DNA of 64,000 nt from Mycolicibacterium moriokaense (lineage in GTDB: Bacteria; Actinomycetota; Actinomycetes; Mycobacteriales; Mycobacteriaceae): positions 62,001-126,000 of the forward strand of contig NZ_QJJU01000012.1 of the NCBI RefSeq assembly GCF_003201655.1, in the 5' to 3' direction. A model generated the notes under the pieces. It did no database searches. It was not told the origin of the DNA and was given only the letters and a program-made list of their open reading frames with translations. How positions within the stretch are numbered: position 1 is the first letter of the stretch; each line of letters starts with the position of its first letter. A program made the position numbers and the translations under genes. Of the stretch, positions 44,559-54,876 are shown piece after piece.

Positions 44559-46213
44559 TGCTGCGGCACCGCCGCCGTATCCGGCCTGCCGCCCTCCTGC
44601 TCGGCGAGCACCGGTCGGTTGCCGCCCAAGCCGGGTATCAGCGACTCGCCGAAGTAGCTGACCACCGTCTGCGCCAATCCGAGGATCAGCACTGCGGTGA
44701 TGCCCGTGAAGCCCACCCACAGGTCGGTGTACACCAATACGCCCATGGCCCCGCCGGCCACCCAGCCCAACTGCAGCAACGACTCTGAGCGGCCGAATGC
44801 CGACGCGCGCGACTTCTCCGGCAGATCGTCCTGCAGCGACGCGTCCAGCGATGCCTTTGCGATCGCCGCAGCCCCCGCCGTTATCAAGGTGGCGATCGCG
44901 GCCACCATCAACTTGCCAGTAAGCGCGGTGGCCAACGCGACGAAGGTGACCGCTATCGTGCACCGGACAACCAGCAGCGCCGGATGGCCGAGCTTGAGCC
45001 GCGCGCTGGTGAAATTGCCCGCGAAGTTGCCGATTGCCGCCGCCGCGCCGATGACGCCGAGGATGCGCAGCTGCTCCCAGCCGCCGGCATCGTGAGACTT
45101 GGCAACGAATGCGGGGTACAGGAACAGGAAACCGACCATCACCTTGATCGTGCAGTTGCCCCACAGCGCGGCAATGATGTTGCGGCCCAACGGTTGTCGT
45201 GCTGCTCCAGATGTATTGTGCTGTTCGGGGTGGCGGCGCAATTCTCCGCTGCGGCCGTGGTAGCTCAGCGTGGCGGGCACTTCGCCCGCGGTGACCTCGA
45301 CCCACTTCGGGATCCGCATCGACAACGCCGCGCCAATGATCGTGACCGCGACGATCACATACAACGCGCCGGGCAGATGGACAAGGTCCAACCCCCACTC
45401 GGCGCCCGCGGCGATAGCGCCGCCGACCATCGTTCCGCCCAGCAAGCCGAACGTCGTCAGCCGCGAGTTCACCCGCACGAGGTCGATCGTCGGCGGCAGC
45501 ACACGCGGAGTGACGGCGCTGCGCAGCACGCTGAATGACTTGGACAGCACCATCATTCCGAGTGCGCACGGGTACAGCACCCAGGACGGGTAGCTGCCAG
45601 TCGCGGCGTCATAGTTGGCGATGAGCACCATAGCCAGCACGGTGCGCAGTATGAACGACGCGGCCAGCGCAACCCGCCGACCGTGCTGCAGCCGGTCCAG
45701 CGCGGGCCCTATCAACGGGGCGACGACGGCGAACGGCGCGATGGTGATCAACAGGTACAGCGCGACCTTGCTCTTGCTTTCCCCGTTGGCCGCGGCGAAG
45801 AACAGGGTGTTGGCCAGCGCGACACCCATCGCGGCGTCGACGGCGAAGTTCGCTACCACCGGCCACGTCAGCGCGGTGAGGCCGGACTTGTCGGCACCGT
45901 CGGCGGTGGCGGCCCGGTGCACCAGACCGTACATTTTCGAACCCATTTCGCGGCTTCGCTGCGCGGCCGCCCTGGTGACGGTGACCTTCTGTCCCGCGCC
46001 TGCACCGACGGTTGGCGGAGGCGGCTCGGATGTATAGGGCCGCGAGGGCTCGTCCAAGGGCGGCAGCCAGCGATTGGCGCTTGGCGTGGATCGGCGCGAT
46101 CGCCGGTAACCGCCGTCGGCGCCCGGGTCACTGGGATAGTTCGCCATCCCGGGATGCTCGTCGGACGGCGGGCGCGGCGGGTAGTAGCGAGGGTCACGCC
46201 GCGATCCGGTCAC
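44555..46213 (-). CDS. MFS transporter, Rv0876c-like
   Basis: This major-facilitator protein of 552 residues has a Pro/Tyr-rich cytoplasmic tail of about 90 residues, then about 12 transmembrane helices (from GLTALTWPVVANFAVDA), with the MFS loop LIGPALDRLQHGRR between helices 2 and 3 and a cytosolic loop of about 30 residues (GRSGELRRHPEQ) in the middle. I chose GTG 46213 because GGGGGAG is 9 bases upstream; ATG 46231 would overlap the divergent DUF3027 start. Corresponds to Rv0876c, close in length (about 550). Substrate unknown. Confidence 0.9.
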   Translation of the reverse strand: MTGSRRDPRYYPPRPPSDEHPGMANYPSDPGADGGYRRSRRSTPSANRWLPPLDEPSRPYTSEPPPPTVGAGAGQKVTVTRAAAQRSREMGSKMYGLVHRAATADGADKSGLTALTWPVVANFAVDAAMGVALANTLFFAAANGESKSKVALYLLITIAPFAVVAPLIGPALDRLQHGRRVALAASFILRTVLAMVLIANYDAATGSYPSWVLYPCALGMMVLSKSFSVLRSAVTPRVLPPTIDLVRVNSRLTTFGLLGGTMVGGAIAAGAEWGLDLVHLPGALYVIVAVTIIGAALSMRIPKWVEVTAGEVPATLSYHGRSGELRRHPEQHNTSGAARQPLGRNIIAALWGNCTIKVMVGFLFLYPAFVAKSHDAGGWEQLRILGVIGAAAAIGNFAGNFTSARLKLGHPALLVVRCTIAVTFVALATALTGKLMVAAIATLITAGAAAIAKASLDASLQDDLPEKSRASAFGRSESLLQLGWVAGGAMGVLVYTDLWVGFTGITAVLILGLAQTVVSYFGESLIPGLGGNRPVLAEQEGGRPDTAAVPQQ

Positions 46214-46229
46214 GTAGCGATTCTCCCCC

Positions 46230-47060
46230 ATGGTGGCGGCAGCGGGCGTGCAGGCGACCGGTGTGGCTACCTGGCCGGTCCTTGAGGCACTATTGGTGGC
46301 GATGGATAGCGTGGACACCGACGATCGCCCCGACCTGGAGGCGGTGCTGATGGGCGCCGTCGAGCTGGCGCGCGCCGCGATCATCGAGAACAGCGGTGAG
46401 GGCACCCTCGGCGAGTACCTCGGCGCCGGCTTCGAAGACCCGACCTCCGCGACGCATCGGTTCCTTGCCGACATGCCGGGTTACCGCGGCTGGCAATGGG
46501 CCGTCGTCGTCGCCGCCTGTCCTGGGGCCGACCACGCCACGATTAGCGAAGTCGTGTTGGTTCCCGGCCCGACGGCGTTGCTGGCGCCCAAGTGGGTGCC
46601 GTGGCACGAGCGAGTCAAGCCCGGCGACCTGGGTCCGGGGGATCTGCTGGCGCCGCCCGACGACGACCCCCGACTGGTGCCCGGCTATATGGCCACCGGT
46701 GACCCGTTGGTCGACGAGGTCGCCGTCGAGTTGGGACTCGGCCGTCGTCAGGTACTCGGCGAGTTGGGCCGCAGCGACGCCGCCCAACGCTGGCATGACG
46801 GAGATTTCGGTCCCGGATCGGCGATGGCCCGGTCCACTCGCCGCGTGTGCCGCGACTGCGGCTTCTACATTCCCGTCGCAGGGGCGCTGGGCGCCCTGTT
46901 CGGGGTTTGTGCCAATGAACTGGCCGCCGACGGGCATGTCGTCGAGTCCGAATATGGTTGCGGCGCACACTCGGACACACCGCGGCCGCCCGGCACCGGC
47001 TCGCCGCTCTACGACCCGTTCGACGACGGTGTGCTCGACATGGTGGAGCCGGAGAGCTAG
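46230..47060 (+). CDS. DUF3027 protein, Rv0877-like
   Basis: This 276-residue soluble protein has an N-terminal helical region (VELARAAIIENSGEGTLG), a WQWAVVVAACPG strand and a cysteine-rich C-terminal part: VCRDCGFYIP, FGVCANELAADGHVV and YGCGAHSD, which could bind zinc. It matches DUF3027 of actinobacteria; function unknown. Its start is within 20 bases of the divergent MFS gene start, so the two share a promoter region. Corresponds to Rv0877. Confidence 0.88.
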   Translation: MVAAAGVQATGVATWPVLEALLVAMDSVDTDDRPDLEAVLMGAVELARAAIIENSGEGTLGEYLGAGFEDPTSATHRFLADMPGYRGWQWAVVVAACPGADHATISEVVLVPGPTALLAPKWVPWHERVKPGDLGPGDLLAPPDDDPRLVPGYMATGDPLVDEVAVELGLGRRQVLGELGRSDAAQRWHDGDFGPGSAMARSTRRVCRDCGFYIPVAGALGALFGVCANELAADGHVVESEYGCGAHSDTPRPPGTGSPLYDPFDDGVLDMVEPES

Positions 47061-47512
47061 CTTTCCGCGGCGGCCTTGATGCGCGACAGCGTCTCGTTCA
47101 TGCCGTCGACGAGTTCTCCCTCGAATTTGGGTACGCCGCCGAACAACGCGTTGACCGCCACGTTGGAGATCGGCTTGACGCCGTTCTCGGCATGCCGGGA
47201 CTCCACCACTCGCGTGCCGGTGTCGGTCGGCTCCAGTTCGTAGCTCCAGATCGTGTCGTTGATGTCCACCCGGAATGCCACCTTCTTTTCCGGGATCACC
47301 TCGGTGACTGTGCACGTCGTCGGCCAGAAGAAGAATCGGTTGCGACGGTTGAGGTTGATCGTGCGGGCACCCTGACGCACCGGTCCCAAGGCCTTCATCA
47401 TTCGGCACTGCGGGCTCCATTGCGGCGTCCGACCGAGGTCGGACACCAGTGCCCACACCTTGGCGACCGGGGCGTCGATGTCGATCTGTGCCTGCAAAAG
47501 CGGCGCTGCCAT
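47057..47512 (-). CDS. SRPBCC family protein (polyketide cyclase/dehydrase-like)
   Basis: This 151-residue SRPBCC protein begins LLQAQIDIDAPVAKVWALV and carries WSPQCRMMKALGPV. The C-terminal helix is VPKFEGELVDGMNETLSRI. An ideal AAGGAGG ribosome binding site precedes the ATG at 47512. It is a more distant relative of the three paralogues at 10040-12529, belonging to the polyketide-cyclase/dehydrase subgroup. It overlaps the DUF3027 gene end by 4 bases. Confidence 0.86.
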   Translation of the reverse strand: MAAPLLQAQIDIDAPVAKVWALVSDLGRTPQWSPQCRMMKALGPVRQGARTINLNRRNRFFFWPTTCTVTEVIPEKKVAFRVDINDTIWSYELEPTDTGTRVVESRHAENGVKPISNVAVNALFGGVPKFEGELVDGMNETLSRIKAAAES

Positions 47513-47544
47513 CGCGTCCTCCTTGACGTGGAATGCCGTCGAAT

Positions 47545-47784
47545 TCAGCTGAGCCCGCTCTGCGCACCGCGCGATCCGCGGCGAACGGCCCGACGTTGCC
47601 ATAGAAAGATCGACGTGCCAAGCACGCCGATGCCAAGCCCCGCCACCGTGAACGGGCGGTACTCGTGCAGGCCAGGGACCGTGAACGCCAACACGGTGGC
47701 GATCAGCCAAACCGCGGCGATCACCACGATGACTGGCCACGGCTTGAGCAGGACGGCCGGCAGTGCGGGGGGTTCCGGTGCCAC
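47545..47784 (-). CDS. DUF2530 small membrane protein, Rv0879c-like
   Basis: This 79-residue protein has two predicted TM helices ([19 protein letters not shown] and [18 protein letters not shown]) and a basic C-terminus; it fits the DUF2530 family. The start is a GTG at 47784, divergent from the MarR gene with an 87-base intergenic region, the usual setting for a repressor and its target. Corresponds to Rv0879c. Confidence 0.85.
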   Translation of the reverse strand: MAPEPPALPAVLLKPWPVIVVIAAVWLIATVLAFTVPGLHEYRPFTVAGLGIGVLGTSIFLWQRRAVRRGSRGAQSGLS

Positions 47785-47858
47785 GCTGCCAACGTAGCCG
47801 ATTACGGACGCGTCAGAAGTGGAGTGGAGTTTCCGGGGTTTTCCCGAGACGTGCTAGG

Positions 47859-47864
47859 TACTCT
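47859..47864 (+). promoter_or_regulatory. Leaderless-type -10 box (TACTCT) of the MarR gene
   Basis: TACTCT is followed by 7 bases and the GTG at 47872, with no ribosome binding site. It lies in the 87-base divergent interval between the DUF2530 and MarR genes, where an autoregulatory operator is likely. Confidence 0.4.
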
Positions 47865-47871
47865 TTGCCTT

Positions 47872-48303
47872 GTGAAAGATGTCGACGCCGGGCTTGCGAG
47901 TGATCTGTCGTTGGCAGTGATCCGTCTGGCTCGCCAATTGCGGTTCCGGCGCCCGGATTCCCCTGTTTCGCTTTCGCAGTTGTCGGCGTTGTCGACGCTT
48001 GCCAAGGAAGGTCCGATGACGCCAGGGGCATTAGCCACACGCGAGCGGGTCCGTCCACCATCGATGACTCGGGTGATTGCCTCGTTGGCAGAGCTGGGTT
48101 TCGTCGCGCGCGATGCGCATCCGGCCGACGGTCGTCAGGTGCTGGTGTCGGTATCGCGGTCCGGCACCGAGCTGATCGAAGCCGAGCGCCGCGCCAGCCA
48201 GGAATGGCTCCAGCAACGCCTTGACCGACTCGAGCCGGATCAGCGCAATACGTTGTTGGCGGCCGCCGATCTGATGTCGGGGATCGTCGACGAAAGCGCG
48301 TGA
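47872..48303 (+). CDS. MarR family transcriptional regulator, Rv0880-like
   Basis: This 143-residue winged-helix MarR regulator has helix [21 protein letters not shown], the recognition region [22 protein letters not shown] and the wing [17 protein letters not shown], with long terminal helices for dimerisation. It starts at GTG 47872 from a leaderless-type box, and is divergent from the small membrane protein gene it may control. Corresponds to Rv0880 in length and sequence. Confidence 0.93.
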   Translation: MKDVDAGLASDLSLAVIRLARQLRFRRPDSPVSLSQLSALSTLAKEGPMTPGALATRERVRPPSMTRVIASLAELGFVARDAHPADGRQVLVSVSRSGTELIEAERRASQEWLQQRLDRLEPDQRNTLLAAADLMSGIVDESA

Positions 48304-48340
48304 GCTCCGTCCGGCGGGCACGAGCGAAGCGAGCGGGGGA

Positions 48341-49156
48341 TTGGCAGAAGTAATCGACGTCGCTGATCCTGCCGACCCGCGGCTCGACGACTTCCGCGAC
48401 CTCAACAGCGTGGACCGCAGGCCCGATCTGCCAAGCGGCAAGGGTCTGGTGATCGCCGAGGGGGTGCTGGTGGTGCAGCGCATGCTGGCCTCCAGGTTCC
48501 AGGCCAGGGCAATGCTGGGCACCGACCGGCGGCTCGCTGAACTCGAGGCGGACCTGGCGGGCGTCGATGCGCCGTACTACCGGGCCGACGCGGACGTGAT
48601 GGCCGAGGTGGTCGGATTCCATCTCAATCGCGGGGTGCTGGCAGCGGCGTCCCGTCCGCCGGAGCTGACGGTGGCACAGGTGCTCGACGGCCCCCGCACG
48701 GTGGCGGTGCTTGAAGGCGTCAACGACCACGAGAACCTCGGGTCGATATTCCGCAACGCCGCTGGTCTTGGGGTCGACGCGGTGGTGTTCGGCGTTGGCT
48801 GCGCCGATCCGTTGTACCGGCGCGCCGTTCGGGTGTCGATGGGCCACGCCCTACTGGTGCCATACGCGTGGACCCAGGCCTGGCCCGCGGACTTGGAGAT
48901 GTTGCGCGACAACGGATTTCGGCTGCTAGCCATGACGCCCGACCCCTCGGCCCATTCGCTGGCCGAAGCGATGACAGACGTGGCCGACGAAAAGGTTGCG
49001 ATTCTCGTTGGCGCCGAGGGGCCGGGTTTGACCGAGCACGCGATGAGGGCGAGTGATGTGCGGGTGCGGATCCCGATGTCGCGTGGCACCGATTCGCTCA
49101 ACGTCGCGACAGCCGCCGCCCTCGCCTTCTACGAACGAGCTAGATTGGCGCCGTGA
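48341..49156 (+). CDS. TrmH/SpoU family RNA 2'-O-methyltransferase, Rv0881-like
   Basis: This 271-residue SPOUT methyltransferase has the three signature motifs: NDHENLGSIFRNAAGLG, LVGAEGPGL and IPMSRGTDSLNVATAAALAF, where the trefoil knot binds SAM. It should methylate a ribose 2'-OH in tRNA or rRNA. The start is a TTG at 48341 (LAEVIDVADPADP), fitting the homologue (Rv0881); no better start in frame. The preceding GAGCGAAGCGAGCGGGGG sequence may act as the ribosome binding site. A 4-base overlap (GTGA) links it to the DUF2537 gene. Confidence 0.9.
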   Translation: MAEVIDVADPADPRLDDFRDLNSVDRRPDLPSGKGLVIAEGVLVVQRMLASRFQARAMLGTDRRLAELEADLAGVDAPYYRADADVMAEVVGFHLNRGVLAAASRPPELTVAQVLDGPRTVAVLEGVNDHENLGSIFRNAAGLGVDAVVFGVGCADPLYRRAVRVSMGHALLVPYAWTQAWPADLEMLRDNGFRLLAMTPDPSAHSLAEAMTDVADEKVAILVGAEGPGLTEHAMRASDVRVRIPMSRGTDSLNVATAAALAFYERARLAP

Positions 49157-49434
49157 CCGACGACTCGACCCCGTGGGCGACGGGTCTTACGGTGGCCACC
49201 TTCGTCGCCGGGGTGACGGCCGCCGCGATCGTGGTGTTGAGCCTGGGTTTGACCCGAGTGCATCCACTGCTGGCCGTCGGGCTCAACCTGGTGGCTGTCG
49301 GCGGGTTGGCTCCGACGGTGTGGGGATGGCGCAGGCTGCCCGTGTGGCGGTGGTTCGTGCTGGGGTCCTGCGTCGGCGTGGCAGGCGCGTGGCTCGCGCT
49401 GCTGGCGATGGGCCTGGCGGCGCTCACCCGATAA
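49153..49434 (+). CDS. DUF2537 small membrane protein, Rv0882-like
   Basis: This 93-residue protein has about three TM segments (VATFVAGVTAAAIVVLSLG, VGLNLVAVGGLA and FVLGSCVGVAGAWLALL) and matches DUF2537. The GTG start is shared with the methyltransferase stop (GTGA). Function unknown. Corresponds to Rv0882. It is convergent with and overlaps the LLM gene end by 11 bases. Confidence 0.87.
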   Translation: MTDDSTPWATGLTVATFVAGVTAAAIVVLSLGLTRVHPLLAVGLNLVAVGGLAPTVWGWRRLPVWRWFVLGSCVGVAGAWLALLAMGLAALTR

Positions 49435-50230
49435 GTGCTGCGGCAAGCTTGGCCTGCCAAGACTGCTCGTCGTCGGCGCCCAGGATGCGCAGCACGACTT
49501 GATCGGCACCCGCTGCGCGATACTCCGCGATGCGCGCCGCGATAGAACCGAGCTCGCCCCACGCGGCGATGCCGTCAAGCAGCCGGTCGCTGACGTGATC
49601 GATGTCGGGCTCAGAAAACCCCTGCCGCAACAGGTTCCGGCGGTATCCACCGACTTTCGTCAGGAAGTCCAGCGGTGTAGCGACCGCCCGTCGTGCGGCG
49701 TCCCGGTCAGTTGTCGGCACGACCATCAACAGCACCGCCAGCGTCTTGTCGTCACCGAGCACCGCGCGCGCATCGGTCACATATGACGGCGTGACCAGAA
49801 ATGGATACGCGCCGCGGGCCCTGTCCCGCGCCAGCGCCAGCATGTTCTGCCCGAGCGCGGCCAATACCCGGGACTCGGCGGTGATGCCCGCGTCGTCCAA
49901 CGCATCGAGGTAGGCATCGAGCGTCTGCAGCGGCCGCGCTCCGTGCGCGCCACCAAGGCCGACGATGAAGCGGCCCGGGTGATCGGCTTGCAGCGATCGA
50001 TATGTCGCGATGACGTCGGCGGCGGGTACCGAATCCACGGGGATGATTCCGGTGGCCACCGGAATGCTCGTGGTGGCCCGCACCGCCGCCGCGAGCATCG
50101 GCAGATTGCCCGACCGCCACAGCGTCGAGAATCCGAGACTTTCAACGCGTCGGGCTTCGTCGGCGACCACGGCCGCGTCATCGGTGTACGGATTGCTGCT
50201 GGCGAGGCCGACCGGGCCAAGGCTGGTCAT
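49424..50230 (-). CDS. LLM class F420-dependent oxidoreductase (TIGR03620-like)
   Basis: This 268-residue short LLM enzyme opens with GPVGLASSNPYTDDAAVVADEA and includes LGFSTLWRSGNLPML, ATGIIPVDSVPAADVI and FIVGLGGAHGARPLQTLDAYL, typical of a mycobacterial subfamily with probable F420 dependence. The C-terminal region ends with IAEYRAAGADQVVLRILG. It stands alone on the minus strand between the DUF2537 and sepH genes and is shorter than the 330-residue LLM enzyme at 24734. Substrate unknown. Confidence 0.88.
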   Translation of the reverse strand: MTSLGPVGLASSNPYTDDAAVVADEARRVESLGFSTLWRSGNLPMLAAAVRATTSIPVATGIIPVDSVPAADVIATYRSLQADHPGRFIVGLGGAHGARPLQTLDAYLDALDDAGITAESRVLAALGQNMLALARDRARGAYPFLVTPSYVTDARAVLGDDKTLAVLLMVVPTTDRDAARRAVATPLDFLTKVGGYRRNLLRQGFSEPDIDHVSDRLLDGIAAWGELGSIAARIAEYRAAGADQVVLRILGADDEQSWQAKLAAALIG

Positions 50231-50276
50231 GAGGTCGACGTTAGGACCTCAACGGAACTTCAGGTCAAGGGCGAGC

Positions 50277-51038
50277 TCAGCGCAGGCCGCTGGAGCGCAC
50301 GCCGAGAAGCACGTCCTCCCACGCGGGGACGGGCGGCTTGCCCTTGCGAGACCGCGGCTTCGGCTCCTGCGGTGGCTCGGGTGCGGCGGCGGGCGGCTCT
50401 GGTTCCTCGAAGTCGAGTTGAGCGACGGGGACCAACTGCCGCAGTGGCCGGGCGAAGTCGGGGTCGATCAGTTCGCATGCCGCGTCGTCGAAGGCGGTGA
50501 CGGTGCCGCCATGTGCGCCAGGCGTGAACCGGAAGTGCGCGACGTTGTCGGACAGGCCTGCCTTCCAGCCCAACTGCACTGTCCAGCGGCCGTCCTCGTT
50601 GCGCCATGCGTCCCAGTTGGTGTTCTCCGGGTCCAGCCCTCGCGCCACCAGCGCCGACGTCACCGTCTCCAACAGCGTCATCACCGAAGGACCGTCGGCA
50701 AGCACGGGATGAGCGGCGGTTGCCAGCTCGGCCGCGCGTGAGCGCTCGAGCAACACCGGATGAGCAAACCTTTCGACCCGCCCGATATCGACACCGGCGG
50801 CAGTGGCAACCTGTTCGACCGAGGCGCCCGACCTGATCTTGGCTTGAATCTCCTTGGGACGCAGCCCGCTTGGGACCTCGACGATAACTTGGGTTTGAGT
50901 CGAGACGGTCTTGTCGCCGCGCACGGCGGCACGCAACCGGTCATCGGACAGCAGGATGAACTTCTCCCCGGAGTTGTCGGCCTCGCAGATTATTCGTTTG
51001 CCATCGACGTCGAGCCCGACGACTTTGAGTTCCCGCAT
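50277..51038 (-). CDS. sepH: Septation protein SepH (DUF3071)
   Basis: This 253-residue protein has the N-terminal DUF3071 domain (MRELKVVGLDVDGKRIICE, then RLRAAVRGD, about residues 1-160). It holds a helix-turn-helix-like segment (PKEIQAKIRSGASVEQVATAAGV) and is followed by a Pro/Glu-rich basic linker (EPEPPAAAPEPPQEPKPRSRKGK). SepH helps FtsZ ring assembly in actinobacteria, and the DUF3071 domain is the defining mark. Corresponds to Rv0883c. It is 85 bases downstream of serC on the same strand. Confidence 0.92.
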   Translation of the reverse strand: MRELKVVGLDVDGKRIICEADNSGEKFILLSDDRLRAAVRGDKTVSTQTQVIVEVPSGLRPKEIQAKIRSGASVEQVATAAGVDIGRVERFAHPVLLERSRAAELATAAHPVLADGPSVMTLLETVTSALVARGLDPENTNWDAWRNEDGRWTVQLGWKAGLSDNVAHFRFTPGAHGGTVTAFDDAACELIDPDFARPLRQLVPVAQLDFEEPEPPAAAPEPPQEPKPRSRKGKPPVPAWEDVLLGVRSSGLR

Positions 51039-51123
51039 ATCGACCTCCTCCGGGCTAGCGCCAAGCCCGATCAGCTGGACACTACTGCGTTATCTGGCCG
51101 TTACCCGGTAGACACGCCCGAGG

Positions 51124-52923
<1,800 letters not shown>

Positions 52924-52951
52924 ACGAGGGCGAGATAGCTTGCGGCCCAGG

Positions 52952-53716
52952 TTAATTCGTCAGGATGCGTGCCCCGTCGGCGGTGACCGCGACGGTGTGC
53001 TCGCTGTGCGCGGCGCGGGCACCGGACGCGGTGCGCAGCGTCCAGCCGTCCGGGTCGTGGGTGTAGTCGTCGGTGCCGTCGGCGATCAGCATCGGCTCGA
53101 TCGCGATCACAAGGCCGGGCCGTAGCCGCATGCCCTTGCCTGGGTGGCCTTCGTTGGGCACGTGCGGATCCTCATGCATGGTGCGGCCGATGCCGTGGCC
53201 GCCGTGATTGGCCAGCAGGCCGTACCCCGCGCCGCGGGCGACCGCGGCGATCGCGTGCCCGACGTCACCAAGAGTGTTGCCGGGCCGCACCGCGGCGATG
53301 CCTGCGGCCAGCGCCGCCTCGGTCGCATCGATCAGCGCCGCGTCCGCCGCGCGTGGGGTGCCAACGATGAAGCTGCGCGCCGCATCGCCGCACCACCCGT
53401 GCAGCGTCGCGCCGAAGTCGACGGACACCAGGTCGCCCTCGGCGAGCACTTGGCCGTTGGGGATGCCGTGCACGACGGCGTCGTTGACCGATACGCAGAG
53501 CACCGCAGGGAAGGGACTCGGCGCCCACCGCGGGTGGTAGTTCAGGAACGGCGACTCAGCGCGGTGGCGGGCCAACACGTCGGCGGCAACCTTGTCGAGC
53601 TCTGCGGTCGAGCGGCCGGGGGCGGCATGTTCGACGACCGCCTGCAGCGCTTCTGCCACGACAGCGCCTGCCGCGGCCATTGCGTCGATCTCGGCGCTGT
53701 TCTTCAGCTCGACCAC
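52952..53716 (-). CDS. map: Type I methionine aminopeptidase
   Basis: This 254-residue MetAP has the five metal ligands in order: D100 (VSVDFGA), D111 (CGDAARSF), H174 (NHGGHGIGRTM), E207 (AIEPML) and E239 (HSEHTVAV), plus the substrate-binding H83. It removes N-terminal methionine from nascent proteins. It lacks the N-terminal SH3-binding extension of one mycobacterial MetAP. Mycobacteria normally have two map genes elsewhere, so this may be an additional copy specific to this lineage. It is divergent from the diiron oxygenase gene. Confidence 0.93.
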   Translation of the reverse strand: MVELKNSAEIDAMAAAGAVVAEALQAVVEHAAPGRSTAELDKVAADVLARHRAESPFLNYHPRWAPSPFPAVLCVSVNDAVVHGIPNGQVLAEGDLVSVDFGATLHGWCGDAARSFIVGTPRAADAALIDATEAALAAGIAAVRPGNTLGDVGHAIAAVARGAGYGLLANHGGHGIGRTMHEDPHVPNEGHPGKGMRLRPGLVIAIEPMLIADGTDDYTHDPDGWTLRTASGARAAHSEHTVAVTADGARILTN

Positions 53717-53855
53717 CGTCTGTGTCCTCCGTCACATCTTGGACCCGCGGCTCCCCCGCGGCACATCTCCGGAAGGGGTCTGTTCATTAGGCGATACCTG
53801 CGGTACCGTTGCTGGACATCGAGTACCTAAATGTAAACCTCATGGGAGGCTTCAA

Positions 53856-54872
53856 ATGGCTCGGACGCGCATCGTCAATCGCTGGCGTCGCAACATGGAA
53901 GTCCGCGATGATGCCGAGTACGTGGACATGCTCACCACACTGTCCGAGGGGTCAGTGCGGCGCAACTTCAATCCGTACACGGACATCGACTGGGACTCCC
54001 CGGAGTTCGCGGTAGTCGACAACGACGAACGCTGGATCCTGCCGGGGACGGATCCCATCGGCAAGCACGCCTGGTACCAATCGCAGCCCCTCGACCGGCA
54101 GATCGAGATCGGCATGTGGCGACAGGCCAATGTCGCCAAGGTGGGATTGCACTTCGAGTCGATCCTTATCCGCGGTCTAATGGAGTACGCGTTCTGGACT
54201 CCGAACGGCTCGCCGGAGTACCGGTACTGCCTGCACGAGGCGGTCGAAGAGTGCAACCACACCATGATGTTCCAGGAGATGGTCAACCGCATCGGCGCCG
54301 ACGTACCCGGTATGCCGCGGATGCTGAAGTGGATCCAGCCGTTCATCCCGCTGGTCGCGGGCCCGCTGCCGATCCCGTTCTGGTTCGGCATCCTCGCTGG
54401 CGAGGAGCCCATCGACCACACGCAGAAGAACGTTCTGCGCGAGGGCAAGACGCTGCACCCGATCATGGAGCGGGTGATGGCCATCCACGTCGCCGAGGAG
54501 GCGCGGCACATCTCGTTCGCGCACGAGTACCTGCGCAAGCGGGTCCCAGACCTTCCGCGCCGCAAGCGGTTCTGGTTGTCGCTCTACGTGCCGGTCGTGA
54601 TGCGGGTCCTGTGTTCGGCCATCATCGTGCCGCCCCGCGCTTTCTGGAAAGAATTCAACATTCCTCGCTCGGTGCGCAAGGAGATCTTCTTCAAGTCGCC
54701 CGAGGCACGACTGATGCTCCGCGACATGTTCGGCGACGTCCGGATGTTGGCTCACGACACCGGCCTGATGAACCCGGTTGCCAAGCTCATCTGGCGAATC
54801 TGCCGAATCAACGGTGCGCCCAGCCGCTACCGCAGTGAGCCTCAGCGCCAGCACCTGGTCTCGGTCGCGTAG
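53856..54872 (+). CDS. AurF-like diiron oxygenase, Rv0885-like
   Basis: This 338-residue protein of the AurF/p-aminobenzoate N-oxygenase-like family is a helical ferritin-type fold. Iron ligands are visible as E101 (LHFESILI), E132-x2-H135 (EECNH) and E215-x2-H218 (EEARH), with H211 just before. A GGGAGGC ribosome binding site precedes the ATG at 53856; a longer upstream frame overlaps the divergent map gene. Substrate is unknown; AurF oxidises an arylamine, but most homologues are unassigned. fprB follows 4 bases later and may feed it electrons. Corresponds to Rv0885. Confidence 0.9.
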   Translation: MARTRIVNRWRRNMEVRDDAEYVDMLTTLSEGSVRRNFNPYTDIDWDSPEFAVVDNDERWILPGTDPIGKHAWYQSQPLDRQIEIGMWRQANVAKVGLHFESILIRGLMEYAFWTPNGSPEYRYCLHEAVEECNHTMMFQEMVNRIGADVPGMPRMLKWIQPFIPLVAGPLPIPFWFGILAGEEPIDHTQKNVLREGKTLHPIMERVMAIHVAEEARHISFAHEYLRKRVPDLPRRKRFWLSLYVPVVMRVLCSAIIVPPRAFWKEFNIPRSVRKEIFFKSPEARLMLRDMFGDVRMLAHDTGLMNPVAKLIWRICRINGAPSRYRSEPQRQHLVSVA

Positions 54873-54876
54873 GCGC

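Noticed and set aside
48301..48340. GAGCGAAGCGAGCGGGGG before the TTG start as a mobile repeat
   Set aside because: Short GCGAAGCGAGCG strings are common in high-GC actinobacterial intergenic DNA (a related string is near 36585); there is no evidence of mobility.
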